64,000 bases of DNA from PALSA-1004 sp963829085 (GCA_963829085.1 CAWHHJ010000015.1:124001-188000); one strand, 5' to 3'; shown: positions 18,502-28,023, numbered from the stretch's first letter. A program made the numbers and translations. Notes: generated by a model not told the origin, from the letters alone.

Positions 18502-18701
18502 GCCGCGGTCCAGACATGCACTCCGCGATCAGGGCCGAAAGCCGGCACACGGCGGAGCCATTGCGTTTCACATTTTTTGCAGTAATAGGTGAGTTCGGAT
18601 ACCGCACCGCGCAGGGTGTTAAAGCCCTTCGGGATAAGTGCGGTATGAGGCGGCAGCGAAGTGGGCTGCGCGGTGAGCGCGTTACAGTCGACGCAGGGCA
18701 T
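18498..18701 (-). CDS. Small zinc-ribbon protein, type B
   Basis: 67 residues from ATG 18701. It has MPCVDCNALTAQPTSLPPH, a linker, LTYYCKKCETQWLRRVP and the end HVWTAA, so the same CxxC...PTxxPxH...YxCxxCxTxW plan as type A but a different tail. Upstream partner in the A/B pair with a 4-bp overlap. The pair is repeated at 27237-26847. No Shine-Dalgarno is obvious. Confidence 0.7.
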   Translation of the reverse strand: MPCVDCNALTAQPTSLPPHTALIPKGFNTLRGAVSELTYYCKKCETQWLRRVPAFGPDRGVHVWTAA

Positions 18702-18785
18702 ACATGGCCAATCTCGCGTTGCGCAAGACGGCCAGACGAAGCCCGGGTTGCTGGATTAAATTACAGCGATCAAGCAGGGTGCTCG

Positions 18786-19064
18786 CTATGTCATCAACAT
18801 GCAATAGGCGAAAGACCCGTTGTGATGGAATCGGGGCGCCAATCCGTTTCCACCGCACTCGAGTTCGACATTCGCGAGCTTCTCCTCGCGATCCTTCGCC
18901 TTCGCTTCAGCGATCGTCTGCCATTGCATATTCAGCGGATCGTCAGCACCGCCAGCGCATAGCGGTATTACGTGGTCGATCACGTAACCACGATACGCGC
19001 CGAGCTCCTTGGTGTCGGTAGCCTTCATACGCTGCTGGGTTGCAAGCAGCGCCACAAGAATCAC
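18786..19064 (-). CDS. HNH-nuclease-like protein
   Basis: Up to 92 residues from GTG 19064. The core GYVIDHVIPLCAGGADDPLN followed by MQWQTIAEAKAKDREE is the signature of the small HNH family (DH..PL..GG.D...NMQW....AK..D), where the DH pair and the Asn bind metal and catalyse. A short hydrophobic N-terminus (ILVALLA) may be a degenerate signal peptide. The last residues after ELECGGNG do not look conserved. It lies 85 bp upstream of the zinc-ribbon pair on the same strand. Three decayed copies are at 17936, 27680 and 49690. Nuclease activity is inferred. Confidence 0.6.
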   Translation of the reverse strand: MILVALLATQQRMKATDTKELGAYRGYVIDHVIPLCAGGADDPLNMQWQTIAEAKAKDREEKLANVELECGGNGLAPRFHHNGSFAYCMLMT

Positions 19065-19154
19065 GTGAGTATTTTGCTAACGATGCGACGTAATACACAT
19101 GTCACTTGAGACGGGCTTGATTAATATGGTTTCACTTGGGAGGGGGATTCAATC

Positions 19155-19439
19155 TTGGTCGTGCCACGCGGGCTATCAGAGCAACGGCTGCTCGATCTCA
19201 TCATCGAGCGTTGCGGGTGTTTTGGGCAAGTCACGAAGATAAGGCTCATGCCGGCATTACCGGACGGGCGTCTCGTATTCGTCGAGATGGGAAATACAAA
19301 ACAGAGCCATGAAGTGTCCCGCGCCATGGGCGGAACAGCGTTTGGACACCGGACCGCCGCTATTCGCCTGGGCTATTTGGGTCAACCGGACGGCGAAAAG
19401 CTATCGCCAGTTCTGGTAGCGCAAGCGACCAAGCACTAG
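19155..19439 (+). CDS. Single-domain RRM-like protein with C-terminal tail
   Basis: 94 residues from TTG 19155; GGGAGGGGG lies about ten bases upstream. VVPRGLSEQRLLDLIIERCG (first strand and helix), TKIRLMP (second strand), RLVFVEMGN (RNP1-like strand), helix EVSRAMGGTAFG, strand TAAIRLGYL, then a 20-residue tail not seen in the paralogues. Putative RNA-binding, by fold pattern. Confidence 0.6.
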   Translation: MVVPRGLSEQRLLDLIIERCGCFGQVTKIRLMPALPDGRLVFVEMGNTKQSHEVSRAMGGTAFGHRTAAIRLGYLGQPDGEKLSPVLVAQATKH

Positions 19440-19551
19440 AGGGGCCGCACCGTGCAAAGGCACACCTGTGCTTCCGTAGCGTTCAAACCAGGGTATTACC
19501 GGGCCGCGCGCTTCAGTGGCCTGCGCTTCAGATTCACGACAAGGAGAGCAA

Positions 19552-20484
19552 GTGATCATCAAAAAGTCTGCAGGCAACAAACGCCCCATTAGAAGCCGGG
19601 CTGTGTCTGATGAAGCTGAATGGCATTCGCTCTTAGACGAGAAACCGGCCGTTAACCGCAGTAACGGCGCACGCCTCGTCCAAGGCGCTCGGCGTGTGAT
19701 GGACATAGGCACTGTTGACGACGATGAAGAAATTGCTCAAGAGCTGTCAACAAGCGCACTGCGCGCTGACAATAGCGAAAGTGCTGGCGACCAAAAAACA
19801 GCGACAGACGTAAACGGGGCATTAGCGTCTCAGTTAATCGCTTGGGCGCCTTTATCGGCCGCCTTACGTATTAAGGCAGTTGCTCGACATGCGTCCATCG
19901 AGTGCAAGGCCAACATCGTCAGAAACTGTCAGCTAATGGGTGACGTTGACACCGACGGCGGCGCTGCGCCTCTGTCGGCGAGGGCGCAAAGCAACGCCCA
20001 GCGTGCGGGTCAGTTCAAACGGGAAGCTGCTGGAGAAGCGACAAGCCACCAGCCGGACGTTGGTGCTGTCCCACTACACGATCCAAACCTGAGTGTGAGT
20101 TCCGATGATCTTCACGGACATGACGCTCCTAACATGACTCCAGACGAGAGGGACGCTTTGCTGGCTCGAATAGTATACGGTCAGCAGCCCGCAAACGAGG
20201 ACAGGGCTCACGGCCTAAGAGATCTCAATAAATTAGAGATTCACCAGGCGACCGCTAACGAAGAGCGGATCAAGGTCGCTATAGAACAGTTTTGGCGCGA
20301 ATCAACGCATCCGCACAAGACCCGCTTCGACATCGTCCATTCGGAACTAGCGCAGAACTCTGCAAAGTATTTCGGCACGAATCCACCTTACCCTCTCAGC
20401 TCTACTACGTCGCTTGGAAAAATCAAGAAAGTCATTGCCAACATTCGCCGGCAGCAAAAAGTGACAGCAACGTCGACGCCATGA
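19552..20484 (+). CDS. Large hydrophilic hypothetical protein
   Basis: 310 residues from GTG 19552, chosen for the AAGGAGAG site six bases upstream; the frame runs further 5' without support. The sequence is highly charged and Ala/Asp/Ser rich with low complexity in the first half, and no signal peptide or membrane helix. The final third (IKVAIEQFWRESTHPHKTRF) looks more ordered. No family recognised. It follows the RRM-like gene by 112 bp on the same strand. Confidence 0.55.
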   Translation: MIIKKSAGNKRPIRSRAVSDEAEWHSLLDEKPAVNRSNGARLVQGARRVMDIGTVDDDEEIAQELSTSALRADNSESAGDQKTATDVNGALASQLIAWAPLSAALRIKAVARHASIECKANIVRNCQLMGDVDTDGGAAPLSARAQSNAQRAGQFKREAAGEATSHQPDVGAVPLHDPNLSVSSDDLHGHDAPNMTPDERDALLARIVYGQQPANEDRAHGLRDLNKLEIHQATANEERIKVAIEQFWRESTHPHKTRFDIVHSELAQNSAKYFGTNPPYPLSSTTSLGKIKKVIANIRRQQKVTATSTP

Positions 20485-20601
20485 GCGTTTGGCGGATCCC
20501 CATGCGTCTTTTCCGCACCAGGGTTCACATCGGGAAGCTATTCAGCAACACGCCGCAACGTATTGGTATGCCACGTCAAATGAATGGCGGTATAAGTTGA
20601 C

Positions 20602-20745
20602 ATGGATAAGACATCGATAGCGATTGCAACTAAGAGTGTGGTGACCGAGATGCTCGCGCTTGTAGTCGGCGCGATGCTAGCCGGCCTAGCGGCAGCGACT
20701 GTCGCGAGTTCGCTCGTCGTTGCGTTGACGGTCATTGGGAAGTGA
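20602..20745 (+). CDS. Very small membrane protein
   Basis: 47 residues from ATG 20602: a short polar start MDKTSIAIATKSVVTE and then one long hydrophobic stretch (MLALVVGAMLAGLAAATVAS and more) ending in GK. No clear ribosome site. Single-span, possibly a small regulatory membrane protein or a holin-like peptide, but nothing proves that. Confidence 0.35.
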   Translation: MDKTSIAIATKSVVTEMLALVVGAMLAGLAAATVASSLVVALTVIGK

Positions 20746-20769
20746 AAAACTGCCGGGCGTTTCGGCCGG

Positions 20770-21105
20770 GTGATTAAGTGCGAAACGACTGCTGCCACTT
20801 CAAGCCGTCCAGGGCCGCACTATCACTTGACGGATCGCAGCTTGGACAAAGGCCAGCGAGAGCGCGCTGGCACTGGTTACGTAGATCCAGCCACGATCGT
20901 CAGATCGGGCGATAACGTAACAATGTGGGAGCTGACGGATTATCGAGTCGTTCCCGACCGAACTAGCAATGAACGCGATATAGGGCTCGGTGCGCGAAAC
21001 ACGCTGCACGCGGTTACGCTAAGCAACGGTCCCGTTTATTACGGCTTTTTGGATCGTTCAACGAAAGACGCGTCGTTCTACGAGACGTATTTTATGTGCA
21101 AGTAG
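20770..21105 (+). pseudogene. Adhesin_E-type domain protein, degenerate copy
   Basis: The segment GYVDPATIVRSGDNVTMWEL and TDYRVV matches the surface-adhesin protein E pattern (YvDp.ti...g..v.vW.l.dy). The expected signal peptide is missing: the residues before SLDKGQRERAG do not look secretory. The end also departs from the usual C-terminal CxxR motif. A second copy is at 58651-58932. Probably a decayed gene of a secreted protein. Confidence 0.5.
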
Positions 21106-21732
21106 CCACCGATGCGTCCAACAACAAAGTAAACCGGCTGGTTAGACGTTGCGAAAACGATTGGCATGGACCGGAACAGATGTCGATTCCAATCGATAAG
21201 ATCGCGTTTGTTGAAGTCGTTGGAACAAAGTTCAAACGTTTCGAAGCTCGTGAACGAAGCTCGCGCCAAAGGCAAACCATGAGCGAAGGTGACCGCTCTA
21301 CAACGCGAAAACTCAACCTCGTTAAACCTTTTGAGTCCGTAGTGGCGCTTTGAACTTTCGATTGGTATTTCGCGCGCATTGCGATTCTCTACCCACTGCT
21401 CCGCCGATTGATACACTCGGTTACGAGTGACTTCGCCAGAGCATGGTACACCACGACACCTGCGGGCAAGGCGCTCCCCGTGAGCTGTATTGCGTTGATA
21501 CGTTAGACGCTATCCGCAATGGCTATATGCGACGACTGCGCGTGCCATTTACGAGCTTTCCCTCGGGAAGTAACTGCTGCGCTTCGCGCGTTAATTCGAC
21601 ACGCAGCTTAACGACCACTCGCTAACTGCTTACTGCCCTGCCCATAACGCTCTGCTCGGAAGTGATGGTTGACGAACCCAACTCCTTATCTTGAGCGAAT
21701 GCAGAGCACGGGCTCGCACGCACGGTGGATGC
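21106..21732. other. Spacer with no supported gene
   Basis: About 630 bp between the Adhesin_E remnant and the end of the hybrid kinase. A 112-residue minus-strand frame (21078-21416) has some protein-like text but no recognisable motif or ribosome site, and is not called. Confidence 0.3.
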
Positions 21733-23559
21733 TCATATATGTGCTCTCCGGTGTCCCCTCCGCTCGTATGTAAGCAGCGCCCTCAGTGTGTCCGGATCGG
21801 CCGGCTTGGCAACGTGATCATCGAAGCCCGCCTCGCGGGCTTTTGCTATGTCTTCGGGCTGCGCATACCCGCTTACCGCAATAAGTCGGATATCGTTTCC
21901 TTGCGCACGTAATGCACGCGCAACTTCGTATCCAGTCATACCCGGTAGGCCAAGGTCGCAAAGGATGACATCGGGCGGATTGGCGTGTACCTTGTCAATT
22001 GCTGTGGTGCCATCGTAAGCGACGTCTGTTGAGTGACCGAACATCGCGCAGAGCAGCGCCAGCGAGTCGGCTGCATCACGATTGTCGTCCACGACGATGA
22101 TATGGCGTCTTGCGGTTATCGGTTGCGGCGAGGGGTCTGGCTCATGATGAACGGCATTCTCGAGCACCCGCGGCAAACGAACCATGAATGTCGAGCCTTT
22201 ACCGGCTCCGCCGCTCTCCACCTGTACCGTTCCCCGGTGCAACTCGGTGATGCCCTTAACGAGTGCCAGGCCGAGGCCCAATCCACCGTCGGTCCGGGCT
22301 AGGGATTGTTTGCCCTGAACGAACGGCTCGAAAAGTTCATGCAGAAGCTCGGACTCTATGCCCGCCCCGGTATCGCTGACCCGCATCTCAGCGTACGCGT
22401 CGACGACATGCAAGGAGAGCGTTACGCGTCCCCCGGCCGGCGTGAACTTGGCCGCATTTCTAAGCAGGTTACCGATCATCTGCGCGATGCGGGTTGGATC
22501 GACGACCACCCAGATCGGCTCGTCTGGTACGTTCGTGGCGAGGACCACGTCAAGCGTTTTGAACACGGTGCTCTCGTCTTCGGCAGTACGCCTCACGAGG
22601 TCTGCCAAGTTTATGCGTACAAGCCGTAGTTGTATCTTGCCTCGCGCAATTCTCGTCACGTCAAGCAACTCATCGACCAGTCGCGTCACATGCTGAATCT
22701 GACGCTCAATCACTTGTCTCGCGCGAATTGCATGCTCGCTGCCTGCATCCACCCGACCTAATATGTAGATGGAATTGCTGATGGGCGCTAAGGGATTGCG
22801 CAGCTCATGCGAAAGCATAGCGAGAAATTCGTTCTTTCGACGATCGACTGTCTGCAGCGCCGCAGTGCGTTCTGCAACCCGACTTTCCAGTACCTCGTTC
22901 GAACGCTTCAGCGCTTCCTGGGCCGCCAAGAGATCTCTGTTACTTGACTCGACGCGTTCCTTCGAACTGGTCAAGTGAGCGATGAGCTCACGATTCTCGA
23001 AGCGTAGCTGCAGCGATGCGGTGATGATGCAGTGTATTCGCTTGCCCATTACCAACATCGCGAGCAGAAAAAGCACACTCATCCATGCCATCGCATAGTG
23101 GATGTAATCTCCAGCGAGGAAATAACGTACGATCGTCGGCAGCAACGTGCACAGTGCGAACAAGACAAAAGCTGGGAATACGGACATCAACTGCACCATT
23201 GCACCGACCACCATGCCGCCCAGGACAAAAGCAATGAACACCTGATGAGCCAGTGAACTCTCAGGGTATAGAACGAAAGCAGTGGAGCCCCATACCATTC
23301 CTGATGCGACGGCGCCGGCCAAAAAATACGCGCGCCATCGGAAGATCTCGTCGGAGGAGGGACAAGCGCGTCGGAATAGGTTGCCGAGGACTATGCGGGC
23401 GACGGCGACTATCATCAGGGCGGCCAGCCAAGCGATCACGCGCGGCGGTTCAATCACAACGGATTGCACGGCGGCCAGCACCACACCGTTCAATAGCGTG
23501 ACGGCCTGAGATACTGGCAGACCGGCATAAAGTAACTTGACCTGCTGAAGTAACAGCAC
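21733..23559 (-). CDS. Membrane hybrid histidine kinase with C-terminal receiver
   Basis: 608 residues from GTG 23559. Residues 1-185 hold about six hydrophobic segments forming a membrane sensor. A coiled coil (FENRELIAHLTSSKERVESS) leads to the HisKA box MLSHELRNPLAPISNSI with the phospho-His near residue 250, the N box NLLRNAAKFTPAGG, G boxes DTGAGI and GGLGLGLALVKG, and then a REC domain with VVDDN, VILCDLGLPGM (Asp near 535) and HVAKPAD. It should autophosphorylate and pass phosphate to its own receiver; an Hpt or output partner is not adjacent. Intact. The start could be slightly upstream. Confidence 0.9.
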   Translation of the reverse strand: MLLLQQVKLLYAGLPVSQAVTLLNGVVLAAVQSVVIEPPRVIAWLAALMIVAVARIVLGNLFRRACPSSDEIFRWRAYFLAGAVASGMVWGSTAFVLYPESSLAHQVFIAFVLGGMVVGAMVQLMSVFPAFVLFALCTLLPTIVRYFLAGDYIHYAMAWMSVLFLLAMLVMGKRIHCIITASLQLRFENRELIAHLTSSKERVESSNRDLLAAQEALKRSNEVLESRVAERTAALQTVDRRKNEFLAMLSHELRNPLAPISNSIYILGRVDAGSEHAIRARQVIERQIQHVTRLVDELLDVTRIARGKIQLRLVRINLADLVRRTAEDESTVFKTLDVVLATNVPDEPIWVVVDPTRIAQMIGNLLRNAAKFTPAGGRVTLSLHVVDAYAEMRVSDTGAGIESELLHELFEPFVQGKQSLARTDGGLGLGLALVKGITELHRGTVQVESGGAGKGSTFMVRLPRVLENAVHHEPDPSPQPITARRHIIVVDDNRDAADSLALLCAMFGHSTDVAYDGTTAIDKVHANPPDVILCDLGLPGMTGYEVARALRAQGNDIRLIAVSGYAQPEDIAKAREAGFDDHVAKPADPDTLRALLTYERRGHRRAHI

Positions 23560-24079
23560 ATCCGCAGAGTCAGGAGAGGTCAGGCTGCGCCTTCAAAGGC
23601 ACCGCTGGCGAAACCGGCATTAGAGGCGCCTATCAAAGCAGAGCATCGGATTATCGGACCGCCTATACCTACCAAGCAAGCTAAATGACCCGAGCGACAC
23701 ACTTTCAGCGTTGGAAGCGATGATTAATGCGCTGCACTCGGCAGCGCCGGTCCCGCCCATAGCAATCATGTACGTCTGAAGCAATCGATCTGAGAGAGAT
23801 TCGCGCTTGCTCTTGTGACACGCATGCAACGGGCGTCGCTGTCTCCGCAAACATTGGCGGCAATGTAACCGTCGCATGAGTCAACAAGTGACCTTGGTGC
23901 ACGCGTATTCTTTCCCACCGTCAACTTCGACGGATGTGAACGGCGTTCACGCCTGCGCGACGATCGTTCGCATTTAGCGTCGGCAGGAGCGGTATCATGA
24001 CGTGCCGCGTTCACTCCGCCGGCGTCCCACTCGCAATCACACGCACAACAACGAGTCCACGACGCAAAGAAACGTACAA
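23560..24079. other. Intergenic region upstream of the kinase and VOC genes
   Basis: About 520 bp between divergent genes; no coding region or repeat seen. Promoters of both neighbours should lie here. Confidence 0.35.
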
Positions 24080-24469
24080 ATGAAAACACAAGGTATACAT
24101 CATTTAGGTTTGACAGTCTCCGATCTCTCTGCCAGTACCGAGTTCTTCGTCAAGTGTTTGGGTTGGTCCGTAGCGGGCGGGAATCGAGAATACCCGGCGA
24201 ACTTCGTCACGAATGGAGAATCTTTTTTCACATTATGGCAGGCTAACGATGTCGCCAAGCCGTTTGATCGCAAGAATCAAGTGGGGCTGCATCATGTCGC
24301 TATTCGCGTGCCGTCCGAACATGATCTGTCGAAGTGCTATGAAGACGTGTCTAAGTTCCACGGTGTAACTGTCGAATTCGCGCCTGAATTATTGTTGGGC
24401 GGTCCCGCGCGGCATTGCATGATTTATGAGCCAAGCGGAATCCGCATCGAGTTCATATGGGCGCCGTGA
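24080..24469 (+). CDS. VOC (glyoxalase/bleomycin-resistance) family protein
   Basis: 129 residues from ATG 24080. Two beta-alpha-beta-beta-beta halves: IHHLGLTVSDLSASTEFFVK with the first metal-ligand His, and GLHHVAIRVPSEHDL with the second, ending in PSGIRIEFIWAP with the conserved Glu. This is the compact single-domain VOC fold; such proteins act on small substrates or bind drugs. The substrate cannot be told. The ribosome site is weak (AAGAAAC). Stands alone. Confidence 0.8.
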   Translation: MKTQGIHHLGLTVSDLSASTEFFVKCLGWSVAGGNREYPANFVTNGESFFTLWQANDVAKPFDRKNQVGLHHVAIRVPSEHDLSKCYEDVSKFHGVTVEFAPELLLGGPARHCMIYEPSGIRIEFIWAP

Positions 24470-24831
24470 CAGCTGCGCAGCGTGCATTCATTAGCTTCCT
24501 TGCCCTCCACACGCATTAGCGAGGTAACGGTTTCAAGGCGGGGTGCTTAGGAGTGATGGACGATCTCACAAGACACGCCTCACCACGCGCGATGAATTCC
24601 GGGTACTCCGCTTGCTTTCCAACGCCGCGAGTAGCCGGCAACCATCGACCGGACCGCTTCACACTCGCACCGTTGAATGAGCAGCTCGACCGCTTTTCAT
24701 GAAGTGGATTGTGCGGTACGGACTATTGTTCCCGTATGAGGCGAAGTTTAACTTTTAAGCGGGCGCAATATGTATGGCGCTGTTACCGGGCGCCGACAAC
24801 GCAAATTTCATCCATCACTCCGGAGACGACG
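24470..24831. other. Spacer with no supported gene
   Basis: About 360 bp. No recognisable gene or hairpin; probably contains the promoter of the 24832 gene. Confidence 0.3.
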
Positions 24832-25438
24832 ATGTGCAAGAATCTGGTTGGAATGCTCTTTGGTGCCGCAGTCAGCTTAAGCTCGGCCCACGCAATTGCT
24901 GCTGAGGACGTTTTTAGCGCCGCGGGAGCCAGTGCGGCTGCTATACAGGGCCAGGTAGACGCGTTTCGCACGAGCCTCGGTACGCTGAATGCGAATGTTG
25001 CTGGCTCGTTTGCCAGCGGCCGGCGGGAATCAATTGGGACGGTGTACCAGATGCCTTATCGGCGCCTAACAACATGCCGGCGAACTTCTTCAACGTCAAC
25101 TCGCCGCGCGGGGCCGTGTTTAGCGGCCCGGCATCGGGCTTCAAGGTGAGCGGGAACGCAGCCGTTGGCGCGCCGACAGAATTCAGCGAGATCAACGCGA
25201 CCTATCGGAGCTTGTTTACTACGTTTAGCGCGCCACGGTTGTTCACGGCATTGGGCAGTCCGTTTGTGGACGTTCTTTTTTTCGTCCCCGGCAGCACGAC
25301 ACCTGCAGTGACGACCGGGTTTGGCGCGGTGTTTACTGACGTTGACCTTGCTAACGACACAAGCATTCAGTTCTTTGGCGTTAACAACAACTCGCTCGGC
25401 GTATTTGCTGTTCCGAACACCGCCGGAAACGCAACCTG
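24832..25438 (+). pseudogene. Secreted protein gene, frameshifted and 3'-truncated
   Basis: ATG 24832 with CGGAGA upstream opens a signal peptide (LFGAAVSLSSAHAIAAED) and FRTSLGTLNANVAGSFASGR. Near 25028 the frame shifts and the protein continues as INWDGVPDALSAPNNMPANF, NVNSPRGAVFSGPASGFKVS, FVPGSTT and GVFAVPNTAGNAT. This is the pattern of a bacterial secreted protein family with GRREINWDG. At about 25438 the similarity stops and a DUF72 fragment begins, so the C-terminus (often a PEP-CTERM signal) is lost. Confidence 0.7.
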
Positions 25439-25891
25439 GCGCACATCGAGCAATGCGTCGAACGTATGGCGGGATTTACGCTCGCGGTCGAGTTTCGGAA
25501 CGAAACCTGGTTTTACCCGCGCAGCCGCGAGCGCACGTTTGCCTTCGAGCGCAAACACGGGATCGCGCATGTAGTTGTCGATGAGCCCGAGGGATTCAAA
25601 AGCTCGATTCCATCAGTCTGGGAAGTGACTTCCGCCCATGCGGCCGTGGTGCGATTGCACGGGCGCAATCGAGACACATGGGAGAAAAAAGGTTTGGCAG
25701 CAGCGTCAGATCGCTTCAACTACTTATACACAGACGACGAACTGAACGAGCTTGCGCAGCCGATCCGATCACTAGCCGAGAATGCGCACACAGTCCACGT
25801 CTTGCTGGACACGAACTACGAAGATCAGGGGCAGGTGAATGCGCGACGCTTGCGTCAAGCCGTCTCTGCGCTCGCAGCGCGATGCGAATGA
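25439..25891 (+). pseudogene. DUF72 (YecE-like) protein, N-terminus lost
   Basis: The frame encodes HIEQCVERMAGFTLAVEFRN, ETWF, VVDEPEG and AAVVRLHGRN, then VHVLLDTNYEDQGQVNARRL, which is the C-terminal half of the DUF72 barrel. The first half is absent and replaced by the secreted-protein remnant. The nearest ATG in frame is 25466, inside the domain, so a functional product is unlikely. Confidence 0.7.
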
Positions 25892-25938
25892 TCGTCAGCG
25901 CCTGAGGAGTGTCGGTTCTAAGTCTGCAACACAAGAAT

Positions 25939-25957
25939 AGCCCGCCGGAAGCGGGCT
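25939..25957 (-). terminator. Intrinsic terminator of the 26 kb PEP-CTERM gene
   Basis: Perfect 7-bp stem AGCCCGC/GCGGGCT with a 5-base loop, 15 bp past the stop on the minus strand, followed by a T-rich ATTCTTGT. Confidence 0.65.
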
Positions 25958-25972
25958 TGAACGAATGTTTGA

Positions 25973-26578
25973 TTACGGTTTCCTGCGCCTGCTAACACCG
26001 AGTCCCGCAAGCGCGAGGCCGACCAAGGCGATCGAAGCGGGTTCTGGAACAGCGGCGCTGGTTTGCGCGACAAAGTTGGTAATCGTCGCGGTCGCCGAGC
26101 CTCCCGTGCAGTCGGTGCAGTTGACGAAAAAGCCAAAGGAGCTTGTCGGGTGCAATGTGAAATTGCCGCTCTGGCTGATCGGTCCGCCGGGGTCCGACAA
26201 TACGGTCCTCAGTCCGTCGTTGAACACGCCGAATAAGTCTCCACCTGGACCGTCGACATCGGAGGTGCTGTACGCCCAGTGGAAGATGATCGTATCAAAT
26301 CCGAGACCCGCGATGGAGTGCGTGGCATCGACTTCGCATGGACCCAGGAATCCGTAGACTCCGCCGACGCAGCCTCCAGTACCGTTACCGCCGTTAATGG
26401 TTAAGGCCGTTTGAGTTGCTATTGTGGAACCTGACGTGCCGCCCAAAATAGTGCCGGTGAAGCCGATAGTAAAACTGCCCGGCGCAAATGGACCGGTGAA
26501 GCCGATCACGTCTGCGGCGACCGGACCGCTGGCCACTAATCCGAGCATTGCTGTTGCAATGACGATTGTCTTATTCAT
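25973..26578 (-). CDS. PEP-CTERM sorted exoprotein
   Basis: 201 residues from ATG 26578 with a strong GGAAGGAGG site. Signal peptide MNKTIVIATAMLGLVASGPV cut after VAA. Cysteines at GGCVGG, GPCEV and NCTDCTG may form disulfides. The end VPEPASIALVGLALAGLGVS plus RRRKP is a typical PEP-CTERM signal with a basic tail. Exported and probably processed by an exosortase encoded elsewhere. Intact. Confidence 0.88.
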   Translation of the reverse strand: MNKTIVIATAMLGLVASGPVAADVIGFTGPFAPGSFTIGFTGTILGGTSGSTIATQTALTINGGNGTGGCVGGVYGFLGPCEVDATHSIAGLGFDTIIFHWAYSTSDVDGPGGDLFGVFNDGLRTVLSDPGGPISQSGNFTLHPTSSFGFFVNCTDCTGGSATATITNFVAQTSAAVPEPASIALVGLALAGLGVSRRRKP

Positions 26579-26790
26579 TTGCCTCCTTCCATAAGTCGAG
26601 TGCGTTCATGACCAACAACAGCGAGAATAATCGCGCGGTGAAGCAAAACAGATACCGGAAAAAATATGTCAGTAATAACAATTGCCTCGAATTAGGCGGC
26701 GAGCGAATCGTTTGCAGGATTTTAGAAACTGTAAAGCGTTCCGACAGTTTCCTTACATCCCGAGACGTGGTGGACTAAGGCGCAAGCAAA

Positions 26791-26811
26791 AAGGGCTAGT
26801 TGGACTAATCG
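26791..26811 (+). repeat. Variant of the 23-bp repeat
   Basis: Reads GGGCTAGTTGGACTAATCG, one deletion and a few changes from the 18.2 kb copies. It lies 36 bp past the stop of the type A zinc-ribbon gene, in the same relative place. Confidence 0.6.
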
Positions 26812-26846
26812 AGGCGTGCTAAGCGTGTCGACGAGCGTTTGGACTT

Positions 26847-27042
26847 TCAGCGTTGTTGAATCCACACCTGTGGCTTCACGCATTCCCGTTTTCTCCAATG
26901 GTCGCAGCCATCGCGTCGAGCAGTCTTTGCATCGGTAACCGCGATCGCCAGGCAAGACGCCAACATTTTCGGCAATCAACCGGGCATGCGCCGGCTTCGT
27001 GGTCGGCTCATCGAACAAGTTTTTGCAGGCGGTGCATTTCAT
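26847..27042 (-). pseudogene. Type A zinc-ribbon protein, frameshifted at its end
   Basis: ATG 27042 gives MKCTACKNLFDEPTTKPAH, a linker, GYRCKDCSTRWLRPLEKTG. The original frame then runs on to 26722 with unrelated residues, but a one-base shift near 26885 restores KPQVWIQQR and a stop at 26847, as in the 18.3 kb copy. Start overlaps the type B gene by 4 bp. Both CxxC pairs are kept. Confidence 0.65.
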
Positions 27043-27237
27043 GCAGCAGTCCAGACGGCAGGTATCTTGCTGCCGGCCAATGGGCGAGTCCATTTCGTGC
27101 CGCACGCTGAGCAGCGATAAACAAATTCAAACCGTGGCCGGTCTTGTAACCAGCGGCCGGTGTCAGGTTCGAGAGCCGCGTGAGCCTGCGTCGAACTCGG
27201 CTTGCCCATCCAGATCCTTGCACAGATCGCATTGCAT
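27039..27237 (-). pseudogene. Type B zinc-ribbon protein, frameshifted
   Basis: ATG 27237 gives MQCDLCKDLD; after one shift the frame continues MGKPSSTQAHAALEPDTGRW, FVYRCSACGTKWTRPLAG and ends AVWTAA, as in the type B gene at 18498. The pair B-A with a 4-bp overlap is therefore duplicated between 18 and 27 kb. Confidence 0.6.
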
Positions 27238-27501
27238 AAAAAATGGTTGCCCATGCAAGGGGGCCATGCAAGCCCGCGTGCCGGGCAATGGAGGCAAATC
27301 ACAGCCACCACATCATGCACTATGCGATGTGCCCGATGGTAGTCAGCACCAAGCAGATTCGGGTGGCGGTATGCGACGGACAAAAAGAAAGGGCGCATGG
27401 GTGTGGCATGGCCCTTTCAAGACAACCCAACAGGAGGAAATGCGCTTACAGCTTGCTCGCCGTCTCTCTGCCATTCAAGGCTACTAATTCACACAAAAAA
27501 G

Positions 27502-27531
27502 AATAGGCCGCCAGGGAGGGAGCGGCCTATT
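27502..27531 (-). terminator. Strong bidirectional-looking hairpin
   Basis: A perfect 10-bp stem AATAGGCCGC/GCGGCCTATT with a 10-base loop. The T run (TTCTTTTTTG) is on the minus strand, so it would end transcripts coming from the HNH remnant side. Confidence 0.7.
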
Positions 27532-27679
27532 CGATCCTCCTGAACAACGGGGGATTTCCATCTCAAGGAAATACAGCGATTACATCGTGCCCGATATCGC
27601 AGCCACGATGCTAGTCAGACAGTCTCTGATTTTGGAGGGCGAGCGGGCCGGGACGCCATCGCCCCGGTTGTGCCTACAT

Positions 27680-27800
27680 CACTGCGCTTCCTCGCGATCC
27701 TTGCCTTCGCTTCTGTAACCGTCTGCCACTGCATATTGAGCGGATCGTCAGCGCCGACAGCGCATAGGAGTGTTACGTGTCGATCACACAACTCGCGCAG
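27680..27800 (-). pseudogene. HNH-like gene remnant
   Basis: On the minus strand the DNA aligns closely with the HNH core of the 18786 gene (GTGATCGACACGTAACACTC, then the LNMQWQT-coding segment), but with indels and stops. It lies upstream of the 27 kb zinc-ribbon pair, the same order as at 18-19 kb. Confidence 0.55.
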
Positions 27801-28023
27801 AGCTCAGGCGGCCTTTCCGAGCTGCGACCGTTATAAAAATGCCGATACCCTTCGTTTACATCTAGAGCAATAGTCCAACGGAACTATTGAGTGACCCGGT
27901 GGGCTAGTGGACTCTGCGATCTACGGTCGCCGATTGCCGCAGCACCGGCGTCAATGTTGTCCGGATGGCACGCGCGCAGGCTGTAAACGCACCGCGCGTA
28001 AATAGACGCAGAGGAGAAAAAAT

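Noticed and set aside
21078..21416. 112-residue minus-strand frame, considered as the C-terminal part of an Adhesin_E protein
   Set aside because: Only a vague resemblance (spaced Ser, Arg and Cys); no YVD or W core and no ribosome site.
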